Shown here: positions 1 to 10,879 of the stretch, in pieces
How the letters are laid out: each line of letters starts with the position of its first letter
How positions within the stretch are numbered: the first letter of the stretch is position 1
NCBI GenBank assembly: GCA_022747635.1
Contig: JAKTNV010000024.1
Coordinates: 5,756,665 to 5,820,664 of the forward strand
Length of the DNA stretch: 64,000 bases
DNA from: Hetaerina americana
Taxonomy: Eukaryota > Arthropoda > Insecta > Odonata > Calopterygidae
Direction of reading: 5' to 3'
Notes under the pieces: model-generated
What the model was told of the DNA's origin: nothing
Databases searched by the model: none
Seen by the model: only the letters and a program-made list of their open reading frames with translations
Translations under genes and position numbers: made by a program

Positions 1-640
1 AGTGACGTAAGGAGGGATGATGTGGATGTACCTTGGAGAAGGGTTCGTAGCCGGAGGTATATCTAGTCGTCCTCTCTCGTGTTTGGGATCACCGAGGCAG
101 CGAGGGGACTCCGTACAAGGGGGACTAACAATCAATCCCCTCCACAATCGGACATAGGATACCTGAACATTCAGTAATCGTGGTCCTTAATTACTCCCGA
201 CCCTGAGTGATAATTGATTTTTATTAAGGAAAATATCCCTGCTGTAGTCACTACAGCCGACAGTTGTTGAATAATTAATATTCAATTCGTATTTTCACCA
301 TCTACAGTATTTATTTTACTTGACCCTTCATGTACATGTATTAAATCAACTGGAGCGATGGATGGAAATCCCTTGCCCTGGAAACAGTTTCAAACACGTC
401 CTTTTATCCTCAATTGAAGGAATAAAATGCAGAAGTGAAGCTTCATTCGCAGTTCATCACAATTCTGACGTCCTTTTGACGAAAATTCCTTTACCTATCG
501 AAGGGGTGCAGCTTCTTCCGTTCACCTAACGGTAAATTACCCAAATCGCGGTTTTGTATGGGTATACTTTTTGCCTTTGCAGGGAGAAATGGCTTCTCGC
601 GACACCGCGAGGTTTATCTATAGATTTAAATGCCTCAATG
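1..640. other. Unique sequence, nothing recognised
   Basis: Mixed-composition DNA. The only open frame of note (320-529, plus, 69 codons) resembles no family I know and has no supporting context. I see no repeat, RNA gene or splice-site pair here that I would defend. Confidence 0.5.
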
Positions 641-649
641 GAGACTGAT

Positions 650-1365
650 TTTCTTTCTGGATCCTGCGGCAACCAAAGAGGGGCTCGCCCCCCTTTCAGG
701 ATCACCGAAAAGCAGCGTCCCCACTCCCGTAAAAAAACCCTTCTTCACCTGCGGTTCCCCCTTCCCCATCCACCTGCGTGTGTCGCTCCTCCGTTTCCGT
801 CGCACTCGATGCACATCCTCCCTCCCCCACCCCCAAGAGCCCCCTCTCCCTTCCCTGCGCCCGTTCCACCCATTATCGGTCATTTGTCTCCGGCCAACTC
901 AATTGCCTCGCCTCAACCGGCTCCAATCTCCGTCCGACTCTGCCCAAACATCCAGAAGTGCCCCGCCCCCACGCGCCAACTACACCACTCTCTCTCTCTC
1001 ATTTCCTCCCTCCCCCCCAGCCCCACAAGACCCTCTACGTGCCCACACACACGCCCGCACACGATCACGCTCGTACGGCTATACAAACGGACGGACACAC
1101 ACGATCGGCCTCGGTTCGGGGCACTCTCTTCGCGTCCACAAAATTTACCGTTCTCTCCCTCTCTTCTTCTACCATTTTCCACTTACATACCCATTTCCCC
1201 CTCCCTCTTCCCTTTCTTTCGTTCACCCAAATCAGCGTCGCGCTTCATTAACCCTCCCGTGCCATCGTCCTCCTCAATTTCTCTCCCCCCTCTTCCTCGT
1301 TTCTCTCGAACTAGCCCCTACCCGCTTGCCTACCCTCTTGCCAGATCAAACCGGCACTGCAAAGT
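650..1365 (+). other. Pyrimidine-rich CpG-containing island 1
   Basis: About 700 bp in which the plus strand is dominated by C and T, with many C runs and CpG dinucleotides, flanked by AT-rich DNA. Overlapping open frames exist in several frames on both strands (for example 554-1498 plus, 314 codons). They translate to low-complexity Pro/Ser/Leu/His-rich peptides, which is what biased composition with few stop codons gives, so I do not call a gene. It could be a regulatory or transcribed non-coding island. The function is unknown. Confidence 0.6.
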
Positions 1366-2450
1366 GGTAAGCGATTCGCTGCTTTCCTTCCAAGCCCTTG
1401 AAACACGCCTATGCCATGCTTCAAAACGGCGCAATTGGTCGTGCGGTCCATTTTGCGGCTGCGTCGGCGGATTTCCCGAGCTAAATGGAAGTATTTAATT
1501 GATTCTACCCTAGCAAAAGAGGTTTACGAAATTTATTGTCGTCAAGTTTTTCATTTATCTGGGTATTTCATTTTAAATGCTGATTTTTAAATTGAGTGTT
1601 AAGTTGAAATTTGTTTTATCGATATTTCTTGTGCCAGCGCTAAAAATTGATTTTCAAGTGAAAAACGGAAATGTTCACCCCTGATGTGCGATATTCTCCC
1701 AAAATGGGGTGTTATTCTCCCACATTTAATTTTGATTATTCCGATGACTTTCTGCCCTTCTTATGAGAAATGAGCTCGTTCAGACTAATGAATCTAGTAG
1801 TACTCAATGGAAATTCTTGTCCGCTGAGGCAAGACAACTCTCATACGATTGCATGAAAACAACCTATAAATATTTGCAAATGAATTTTATTTTACAATGG
1901 GAAACGTTTTTTTGTAATATATCGGGGTCGTTTTCGAAGTATATTTGAAAAATTAAATAAGTATTTACGCGTTAATGTATCTTATTTGAAACTTTGGCCA
2001 CTGCTAAATTTCACGTGTTGTTCACTAAAAATTAATATCTATATTAATCTAAAACTGACTGTTTGTTTATCGAACACCGTTCGGTTGGCTGGAATATACC
2101 ATTTCAACTTTATATTATTGCCTTAGTGCTCGAAACTTTAAGAACGAGTATTTTCATTTGTTTTAAACATGATTGGCGTTAAACAAAAACAATAGGAAAA
2201 GTAAAGGATAGAGTAAGACCTAAAGGGTTCAAGAAAACAGTACCAATATGCCTTATTAAAATTTAAGAGAAATGTAAAATATTTTTGAGTAAAGACAAGA
2301 GAATTTCAAACTCGTTTTATTTTTTTTCTCATAATGACGAACTTCCACTATATCTCGCCTAAATCTGTTGAATGTTTTACACAGCAGTTATTGACTGATT
2401 ATTGATTGAAATACTTAGTGATTTTTCAATAAACTTCGAGGCAAGTCGAA
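1366..2450. other. AT-rich unique sequence, nothing recognised
   Basis: AT-rich DNA with only short open frames. No RNA gene, repeat or coding similarity is visible. Confidence 0.5.
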
Positions 2451-2459
2451 GCGCACAGG

Positions 2460-2735
2460 TTATTGCGCTTATGAAAGAGGAAGAAAAGAGGATGAAAAGG
2501 AATTCAATCGAAGAAATACTCGGCTAGGAGATGAGAGAAATTAGGTGGGAGAACTTGAATGGAAGGCAGGTAAAGGGTATGGAGGAATAATCGAATGGTA
2601 GCGGAATTTGATGCATGTCGGGCAAGGGATGAAGTGCAGCAAAGGGAGGTAGAAGGGCGGTGGAGGAAGAGGACATACATTTTGGACAGTATGAAGGGGG
2701 TTGAAGCTGTGAGACGATGAATAAGGCGCCAATCT
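2460..2735 (+). pseudogene. Possible decayed LINE 3' end (C-terminal RT region)
   Basis: A purine-rich stretch whose plus-strand conceptual translation contains short matches to the C-terminal tail of the LINE ORF at 36880-38712. One stretch reads roughly as an Ile/Leu-Asp-Ser-Met-Lys-Gly block followed by an Arg-rich end and a stop, where the better copy has Gly-Met-Leu-Asp-Gly-Met-Lys-Gly-Gly. The reading frame is broken several times. The match is short and rests on purine-rich, low-complexity sequence, so a chance resemblance or a related but different LINE family are both possible. Confidence 0.33.
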
Positions 2736-2739
2736 GGTT

Positions 2740-3358
2740 AGTTAGGTGAGTAATGCGGTCGCTGGTCTCGGTGGTCGAATGATTCGAATGTAGCCCAGGG
2801 CATAGATGTTGTGATGCCATGTAACGGATTTTCTGCGAATGACTTTAGGGTACGATAATAACTCAGCCGTCGGAGGACCTTTAAACTCAATTACTGCTGC
2901 TACCACTGAATAAGTCATTAGTTTGGGGCCAAGGTTGTTCGTACTGGCCATAAGTGTCCGAAGGGTCCCGAAGGAAGTAAGTGTGTTAGTTTACCTGGAC
3001 CGTCTAGAATCTATCTGTATCCAGATGATTGCTCATTAAAGCGATTATGATCTTCCACTCGAAAACCTCCCGCGGGAATACGTAAAAGTTAGGTGGGCCA
3101 AATTCTTTACGTCGGAGTTGTAATTAGTTAATTTCCATCGGTTACAGAAATAGGGGATGGGGAATTTCCGTTATTAATCAAGCTCAATGCAAAATGCATG
3201 ATGGTAATATTTAATGTAATTGGAATGAAATTGATTGCTAGACGTCAATTAGTTTTCATTTTTAACATATTTAACTATTGCATACAATATCACCCTGACT
3301 ACCAGTCCGTGGCTAAAGATTCTAATTTATAATGGGGATAATATTTTTAATGTCAAAA
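2740..3358. other. Unique sequence, nothing recognised
   Basis: No supported coding, RNA or repeat feature is visible. Confidence 0.45.
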
Positions 3359-3390
3359 ATGCGATTATTAGCGTGCGCTAATAATCGCAT
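3359..3390. repeat. Near-perfect 32-bp palindrome
   Basis: The arms ATGCGATTATTAGCG (3359-3373) and CGCTAATAATCGCAT (3376-3390) are exact reverse complements separated by only TG. The two-base spacer is too tight for an RNA hairpin loop without opening pairs, so a DNA-level palindrome (protein dimer site, cruciform, or remnant of an inverted duplication) fits better. No flanking inverted repeats marking a transposon were seen. Confidence 0.85.
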
Positions 3391-5630
3391 TCCAAGACGC
3401 GCGAATTTCGTGGTGACTCTAAATTACTGGCTGCCTTTTGAAATTGCTAGTTGGGCCGCTCAGGCAGCCTATAATAATCGAATAATCATCGTTTGGGCAT
3501 GTGATAAATTATCACCCAGCTCAATTCTCGTCACTTTCAAAGTGTGTGAATCCATCTTCTCGAGGAATTATAATGGCCATTTGGGTACTGAATCCTCGTC
3601 TCAAAAGTATCCGAGTTTATGATTGGTTTGGTACTAAATTACTGGCATCCTCACTGTCGAGGAGCCAGTAACTGGAAGAATTGATCCTCTATTATTCATG
3701 TGAGATATGACCCAGTAATATTCCGGCCCCCTGAATGATGTCGTGTGAAGAATGCTCAAATCTGCACGTCGCCCGAGGATGATGTACTAAATTATGGCCA
3801 CCTTAGTGACGAGTCTGCTGGTAAAGGATTTCTCTCCACCTGCCTTCTCCCCCATTAATTAGTCATCTCACCGAAAATGACCTCATAAGTTGCTACCCCA
3901 TATACCACCCATTAGCCAACTAGACGTCACATTATAACCGCACATCGATCATTTCTAACTGTACAGCAACTACCAACAAATGAATTGTTAAGCGAAGAAA
4001 AGGAAAACGTTTCCAGCTTTTAACTTAACAAAACAATTTATTTTTATGCTGCGGGAGTAATCTATCTAAGTAATATAATTCTGTTTTGTGTTCCATTCCA
4101 TTGCATACTGAGTTAATGTGCTCTAGGATTTCCTTCCTCTCGTCGCGCGCCATGGTTAGTGTAAATTGGTAATAGGATTTCCAACTCACAAATTGGTGAG
4201 AGTATCGAGGTCCTTCTATTAGTGCAGCAGTCAATTTCAAACCAGGTCGATTGTGGGGATTAAATCCGCTTAATTCCCACTATGTCCAGCACACCAGTGC
4301 TCCAAGCCGCTCCAACTGCAACACCATATTATCCACCGCACTCTACCCGACTCCCCCATAAACCCACGGTTGGCCTCCACATCGACAGCTACCTTTCCCA
4401 TTGACACCATTACAATCAATTTAACGTTGTCCTGAGACAGAAATTCACTGAGCAAACAATGTATTAATCGTTATATAAATCCCCGAGATGAGGTTGCCAG
4501 AATGTATTTTCCAATCGGTGACAACCTATGTGGGACATTCATTCACAGTAATCTGTTTATCATTGATTGATATATTGAAACCATATCCTTCGCCGCAACT
4601 ATATGTAGATATGTTGTCCTTCAATAATCAAACTCTGCAATGCTACGCTTTCATCATAAAATTCCACGCTTACAGTTTTGGCGCGATGAATTTGTTTAGA
4701 ATGTAATGCAATTTCAGCTTAATCGAGGAAGAATAAGGTACAAATTGTAAAGAAAATAAAGAAGGCGTTGAGAAAGACGAGCTTAATCAGAGCGTGAAGG
4801 AATTAGCATTGAATAGGGAAGGATAAAAGGCTGCAATCAATCGGCTTTCGTCTTAATGGCTGTAGTTTGAAGTGGTCAAAATGAGTTCAGCGCTGATAAA
4901 CAGTTGGATTCTAAAGGTCAATTTACACTGGAAAAGGGAAAAAAACTCGGCGTCGCGAGTGAGGTTATAATGAACAAATGAGTTCCATCTCCCTCCCTAA
5001 TACTCTGCCTGTTTGCTTCAGACCTTTGTTTGGTATAAAAAAATGAAGTATTATGGGAGCAAGTGCGCTTTGGTGAATTGAAACCGTGCCCGGCGTAATC
5101 AATCGAATGAACAATCTCAACAGCGGAACTATCCAAAAAATAAAAGCCGATTCATATATTTTTTCAGGTTTATTTCAGACGCCATTTCTTTTATTTGGCA
5201 TTAAGAGTGATGATACTCTGTCATAAAACTTTTTTGGCGAAGAAGAAAAATACTTCTGCCGTTATTTCTGCTTTAATAGTTATTTTTTTGGCACGACATG
5301 CGAAGGTTCTTTCTTGAGGACAGCAAACCTTCTACAGTGCTAAAAATGCTGCGGCGGAGAGTTGTTTTAGGGTATCATTAATTCCCCTTATTGGCATGTC
5401 TTCTTTTCCAGCCACGGATGTTATTAAGGAGGGGCAAACATTAGCGATGCTAACGCTGGAAAATTGTGCTTTTTAATTAACAAAAGTGAGCCTCTTTTGG
5501 AAACCCTCTCGGCTTACGACGGCCGTCCTGATGTGTGGATAAGCGAATTCGAATCAGTATTTTTTTCCGTCACTCAGTATATTCGTCTATTTATATTTTC
5601 GATTTACTCTGGATGAAAACTAATCCGCAG
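3391..5630. other. Unique sequence, nothing recognised
   Basis: AT-rich DNA with short unsupported open frames on both strands. I see no repeat family member, RNA gene or conserved protein similarity. Confidence 0.45.
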
Positions 5631-5639
5631 CATATACAC

Positions 5640-6700
5640 CCTCCCTGGTTTTCGAGCCCGCGCGAGAGTCGTCTCTGGATTTGCTTGAAAGATAAGCAGC
5701 GGGAGGAACTCGCATCCTTTCCCTGCGCTCGATCCTCTTCCCTCCCGTTCCCCTAACACTTCCCGGGAATCTTCCGGAAATCTGGGAGTTTTTTTCCCGC
5801 GACTTTTTTCTCCTAACACCCCCAATACCCATTTCCTATCCCACCGCGGCCGATATCCCTGCCTTATCGCCTCAATCTCACAGTTTCCCTTCCCGCCCCC
5901 GCCCACCCTCCTACCTCCACGACTGCTATTACTCATTCAAACTCAAACCCCGTCTCCTTCCACCCTCTCTCTCTCCCTCACAGCGTTCACAAAAAAACCT
6001 TCGGACCGAGAACACGCGACGTTCGCTGATTTATTATCGTCCGGTTACACTCAAAACGCCCCTCCCCCCCTTTTCCCTCTTCATTCTCCCCCGGATTCGA
6101 CCCCACTCCTTTCGGTTTATGCGTGGTGTTCCGGGCACACCCTCGGCCTTTCCCTCCTCTCACCTTTTCCTCTCCCATTAGAAATTCTCCCATATCCTCC
6201 CCTTCCCCACCTACGTATTTATGGTTGGTTGGTCGAGGGTGTTTGTCCTCTGCGGCGCACTCATATTTAAGTGCCACTCGATTCACACACACACACCCAC
6301 CTCGCGGCCCGCGCCTCTCTCACCCCGCCCCACACCTACCGTACAAATACGCCACACCTCCTCCCTCTCGACTGCATCAGAAGTACCCACTCCTGTTCCC
6401 TCTCGCGACTATTAACCGTTCGTACCCACACGTAGGACCTATCTCCCCCCCCGTCCCCCAATCGTTTCCTCTATTGCCGTTCCATTTTTTTTAATTCCTC
6501 CTTTGATGTGCGTGGCTGTTCTCTCCGGTTCCCCTCGACCACTTCCTCACCTCGTTATCCTTCCCGCTCCGTCCCTTCACCCCTTCATCATGACGCGTGC
6601 TTTCTGTTGGTCCGCTCCCGTTACACCCCTTGCTCCCGGCCGGGAAGGCCGCGTGGTGTTCCATTTACATTATCGACTCGCGATATTTAGACGATAAGTT
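5640..6700 (+). other. Pyrimidine-rich CpG-containing island 2
   Basis: About 1 kb of C/T-rich plus strand with many CCC and TCC runs and a short CA tract near 6284-6298. Open frames on both strands (for example 6123-6494 plus, 5604-5936 minus) give low-complexity peptides and overlap one another, so they are treated as compositional artefacts. It has the same polarity as island 1. Confidence 0.6.
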
Positions 6701-7090
6701 ATGCATCATTTTATCGTCCTTCAAACAACGGCATCAACCGAAAAGTTGGCGTTGGGAAAGAATTGTCAGAGAAGAATACATACGCGAGGAGTGAATCACC
6801 AACGAATATATTGTGGTATCTAGAACATGTCGTCTCATCCAGCGTCGACGGCTGGTAGCGGCTCTCCACTTTTCTGATTGAACGGGCTAAATGGTATCAT
6901 TGAAACGTACACCATCCATCCATACACAGCCGTCTATCCTTGTTTTACATGAAAAATGACGCTAAAGGTATATCTGGTAGCTATGACTAACATTTGAATG
7001 CCAAGCAATTCTAGATAGTTTTAACAAATTCATAGAGTGGTAAGTTTGGGCTAATTTTCTTAAAGAATTTAATAGAAACAAAAAGATTTT
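6701..7090. other. Unique sequence, nothing recognised
   Basis: AT-rich DNA with no supported feature. Confidence 0.45.
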
Positions 7091-7092
7091 TC

Positions 7093-7297
7093 GGGGGAAA
7101 TAATACAACTTTGGTTAATTACGCTGGATATTTATTTTCAAAGCCTAGGGTTCAACGCTTAGCGTCATTTTCTGGTGAGAAGTATAAAAATCAAAAGATT
7201 TTTGCACTCCTCACCTGAAGATGACACGAAGTGTCGCAACGATACGTCGGGAAAATAACAATGCAGTTGAATTAACCAAAGTTATTTTATTTCTTCC
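7093..7297. mobile_element. Head-to-head hammerhead-like repeat pair (Penelope-like terminus candidate)
   Basis: Two related segments point away from each other. On the plus strand, CTGAAGA (7215-7221) is followed by a perfect stem GACAC/GTGTC around GAA (7223-7235), then GCAAC (7236-7240) and GTC (7246-7248). This is the order of a hammerhead ribozyme core (CUGAUGA, stem II, GAAA, short stem III, GUC) with two core changes. The minus-strand copy (7150-7176) is more decayed. Both then run through a GGGAAAATAA-like block into outer arms sharing AACTTTGGTTAATT, giving an inverted-repeat element of about 200 bp. Minimal hammerheads in terminal repeats are known from Penelope-like retroelements; assigning this element to that class is inference, because no Penelope RT is present. 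Confidence 0.5.
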
Positions 7298-7302
7298 TTG
7301 AT

Positions 7303-9680
7303 GAGTAACTGCCTCAAAGTAAAACCTGCAGCGGTTTCTTCTGCCAAAAGGCGTTTAATACAGGCGTAAAAGTTTTTCTTTGAGCATACTTCTCTTTTAA
7401 TGCGAAAAACAATATTTTTTAAGATAAATTCCTCTCACTGGGGTCCCGGTAGTCTTTATTTACCTGGCATGTAGGTTTTCTGGGGTCAGAATCGGGACGG
7501 TAAAATAAATTTATGATGGAATTTCATAGGGAAGCCCCTAGTTTTAGGAGCCAGAGTAAGTAATACTCGTTATCATGTGTATATCTCGTTATAGATAATT
7601 TTATGGTATTCATAATGACAACACTCGCTTTCAAGTTTCATAACTCTGTTCAATTTCTAAATATTGGTTCTAAGTGTCACGCATTAGTTATTCCTTAGGC
7701 TCTGTAGGGCCAGCGTCGACCACATAAGCGCTTCTCGTTGCATCTTGGGATACAAAACGTACGTGACGCCCGTTTGCTACCAGAATCCACTCCTGTTTTC
7801 ATCACTAGGATCCCAATTTGAACGGGCTTCACATCCAGAGGACGGGTCATGAGTCGATTTCCTGCTCAAAAGGAATATCCAATGGGTCAATCGCGAGTAA
7901 CTGCGGCAGAGCAACGTGTTTACGGTTCGCATCAAAAGCGCGAGCATCCCGAGGGAAGTCTCAAATAACGCGGGGCGTTGCGGTACCATTTCCCCCGAAC
8001 CTCGATGAGCCATCTTCCTATCCTCCACCAAATGCATCGGTCTACGCGCCTTTCTCCTCATACACCCCGGTGTGATTCTCTCTCGCACTTCTGCGACTTA
8101 TCCCCTTCCACCTCTCGCACTCTCGTTTGCCTCTTGCTATTTTGTTTGTCGCAAATTCCCGGCTCTTTGAGGGGAATAGCTATAAAAAAAAGAAACTAGA
8201 GTGCTTCATAATCCCCACGGTTCACAGATCCGGTTCGTAAGCCTTCCCTACCATCCCCTCCCACCACCTACTCGTCTTCCGCAACCAAAATTTCTCTGAT
8301 GCTTTCGCGAAAATTGTTAAGTATTTCAGTACCAAAATATGAATTCGTAGGAGGAAAGTCGTACGATTTTTTTATTAATTATAAGTCCCATCGATGAAGA
8401 GAATATTTCGGGCACATGATAACCTAGGCCATTTTACGTTTGGAGTGCCACTAATATTCTTGTCCCATTGTAGCACGTGTATACTCCCCACTAGGCAGAT
8501 AGCTTAAGAGGTAGGATGGTAATAGGAAAGTGAGTAATGAGAGTGGAGGATAAGGGAAGAGAGAATGAAAGCTAGGGATATTGTGAATTATGATTGGGAA
8601 ATGGATAAGCGTTACGTAAGTTAAGGGTAATCGTGTGATCTTTGTACCCTGAATTAGGCTAAAGTTTTCTCAGGGAAAACATGTTGATGATTACCCACAA
8701 CTATTTCAAAATTAACTCAATTTTATAATAGCCGATAAAAGAGTCCCCTACCCTCCTTTCATATTCTTTTTTCGTCCATCCGTTCGCGGTCAATAAATAC
8801 CCTCTTCGAAGATGCCTAGGCCCGTACATATTGGATGCTGTGTCGCTTCTCCCGCCCTCCTCTGCGGCATCTCATCGTCTTCTTCATTTCTCACTTGTTT
8901 TCACTCCCCTACTCCAACTTTATCATTTCTCACAAATAAACCCTTATTTTAGGATTGCTTATTCTCCATTAGGCTTCCGCTTCCAAACGTTTCACCTCTC
9001 TCTTTCTCCATCCACTCTTGCCTATCCGAAGATGCGTTAGCGTGAATACCTGCATGCCCACTCGCTTATAATGCGTACTCACACTTACTTGCCTGATTAT
9101 GCTAGAGTATAAATAAGTCTAGTCTGTCATGTAATAAATTCTTCATGTGATCTTGCGGTGTGTTTCAGCTTTCATTTGATGTGTTGGCTTGATGGATTTC
9201 CAAAAACAGGCTGATGAATCTAGATTTTCCTTAGCAGTGGAATGCAAGAGATGTGGTATGCAGGGGAGAGGGTGAACGATAATGCAGGGGGCTCAGGTGG
9301 CGTATGCCGCGGGTGCGAGTGTGTGTGGATGCGGGGCGTTTCCTTCTGCTGCGGGGGGGAAATGTCTTCCGCTGAGATTCAGATTGCGAGCAAGGCTTCG
9401 GGGGCACGTGACAGGGACTGTGACAGCGCATTGTTCGCCAAAGTTGAAGCGATTCCTATCCAATCCCGTCAGGATATCTTCGTAGTTCCGCGGGAGCTTT
9501 CATATGGGTTGTGTAGGTTTGGCAAAATAATGCTCGGGTTCCGGAGCTGCAGAAACGTTCAGCAGACACGCTTTCCACACGCTGACGGAGGGGAAGGGAT
9601 TAGCTTGATCTAAAGGTCAATTTAGACGTTAGAGCGTTGGCTATCAATGTGCCGCTGTTTCTCATGCCATCATGGGTTTC
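7303..9680. other. Unique sequence with mild C/T-rich and G-rich stretches
   Basis: No gene is supported. Two stretches are moderately pyrimidine-rich on the plus strand (about 7980-8280 and 8740-9035). A G-rich stretch lies at about 9240-9400, with the opposite polarity. The overlapping open frames at 7777-8088 (minus) and 9242-9613 (plus) are unrecognised and lack supporting context. Confidence 0.45.
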
Positions 9681-9684
9681 GAAT

Positions 9685-9982
9685 ACGTAGTAGTAGTATT
9701 TAGGGGATTAAGGAACGACAGCTAACATCATTTGCGCCATAGGGGATGATGAAGGGAGGAGAGAAACCCGGCGGTGGCATCACCTTACTTTTAACGAAAG
9801 GCGCCAAGGGGTCCGCGGCTTAACCTCCCATCCGACGGACGGCGTACTCACTCGAGTGCTCTCCATCAAGCAGGGATCGGGATACAACTAAACAATATAT
9901 TCCGCCTCCGGGATTCGAGCCCTAGCCCTCTGGGTGGGAAGTCAGTACGCTAGCCACCGCACCGTCCCGATCCCCATCACGT
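9685..9982 (-). mobile_element. tRNA-derived SINE, copy A of a two-copy core
   Basis: On the minus strand a tRNA-like head spans about 9982-9900. It has an A-box-like segment (TGCGGTGGCTAGCG) followed by a B-box-like GGCTCGAATCCC, at tRNA-like spacing. Downstream on the same strand is a body of about 200 bp that includes GAGTGAGTACGCCGTCCGTC, a block reading CCCCTTGGCGCCTTTCGT, CCCCTATGGCGCAAATGA and a CTACTACTAC simple-repeat tail. The same body recurs at 56595-56820. The head-body-tail order is that of a Pol III-transcribed SINE mobilised by a LINE. The tRNA species of origin is not determined. Confidence 0.75.
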
Positions 9983-10340
9983 TTCACATGAACGTCTCTT
10001 GCAGATTCAAATTATCTCCCCGTTGGCTTTTAGGTGAGGAATGTCAGAGTATATTATCAGTGATAAGGTGAAGAAAACGTATAATATATCGGTAATGAAG
10101 CTGTGTCCTTTCTCTCATAAAAGGTCAAATCTCTATTTGTGATCTGTACTTGAACATAAAGTGTTGAAATAACTGCTGTGTATTAAAAAAACAGTGTTTT
10201 GATAAGCATTTTCCATTGAGGACAATGATCTCAAAACTCGATGATTTGATGGTAGGTTATATGGCATCAAAACTTGTTAAATATTGGTATATTCATGAAA
10301 TGGTTAATGGTTGAACTATTTTTGTTATACTACTGTGTAA
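9983..10340. other. AT-rich sequence, nothing recognised
   Basis: AT-rich DNA leading up to the splice-like motif at 10376. No other feature was seen. Confidence 0.45.
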
Positions 10341-10382
10341 ATAACTGAAATAATCAATTGTTCTCTTTCCTTGCAGGTAAGT
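10341..10382 (+). promoter_or_regulatory. Candidate recursive splice site (ratchet point)
   Basis: A polypyrimidine tract runs directly into a 3' splice site and an immediately abutting consensus 5' splice site, TTTCCTTGCAG/GTAAGT, with the junction between 10376 and 10377. A plausible branch-point region (AATAACTGAAAT) lies about 30 bases upstream. Juxtaposed acceptor and donor with zero exonic bases is the established signature of recursive splicing in long arthropod introns. It is the only site of this quality I found on either strand. If real, the region is inside a long plus-strand intron. A chance match cannot be excluded from sequence alone. Confidence 0.5.
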
Positions 10383-10879
10383 GGAAAAGCTCTACCATAC
10401 ATTCCTCTTTTTTAACAAGTAAGCCCCGTTCCAGATTTAAGGTAATGTGTGATTTTGATGTAACATGTTGTATTTTTCACAAATCTGATATATTTAGTTT
10501 TCTAAGCTCGAATTAAAATTTAATATTTTAAAGCTTCACTATGCCATCTCGGTATATCCTTATCTTATGAAGTATAGCGTCAGCATTGCTCCATTTAAAC
10601 ACTATTAATTTGCGTATTCGTTCACAAATATATTTGCTAAATATTTGTTGCAAATGAATCGTTGATTACGTTATCACTTATTTTCACAAGTAGGTGCTCA
10701 AGTTTATGGAATTAATACAAAAATCTATTTTACTAGTAGTGAGAACTTAAAATGCATCACTCTTGCCCGATGTATCTTATGCTCTGAATTTTCCTGGGGT
10801 TGGAGTTTCCAAGTCTAAGGTCAGAAAAAAGTCAAGTTTAAGGTCGAAAAGAGACCACATAAAGATTTCCTGTTTACTT

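Noticed and set aside
554..1498. 314-codon plus-strand open frame
   Set aside because: It crosses a C/T-rich island, gives a low-complexity Pro/Ser-rich translation with no domain, and overlaps other long frames on both strands, so it is best explained by composition.
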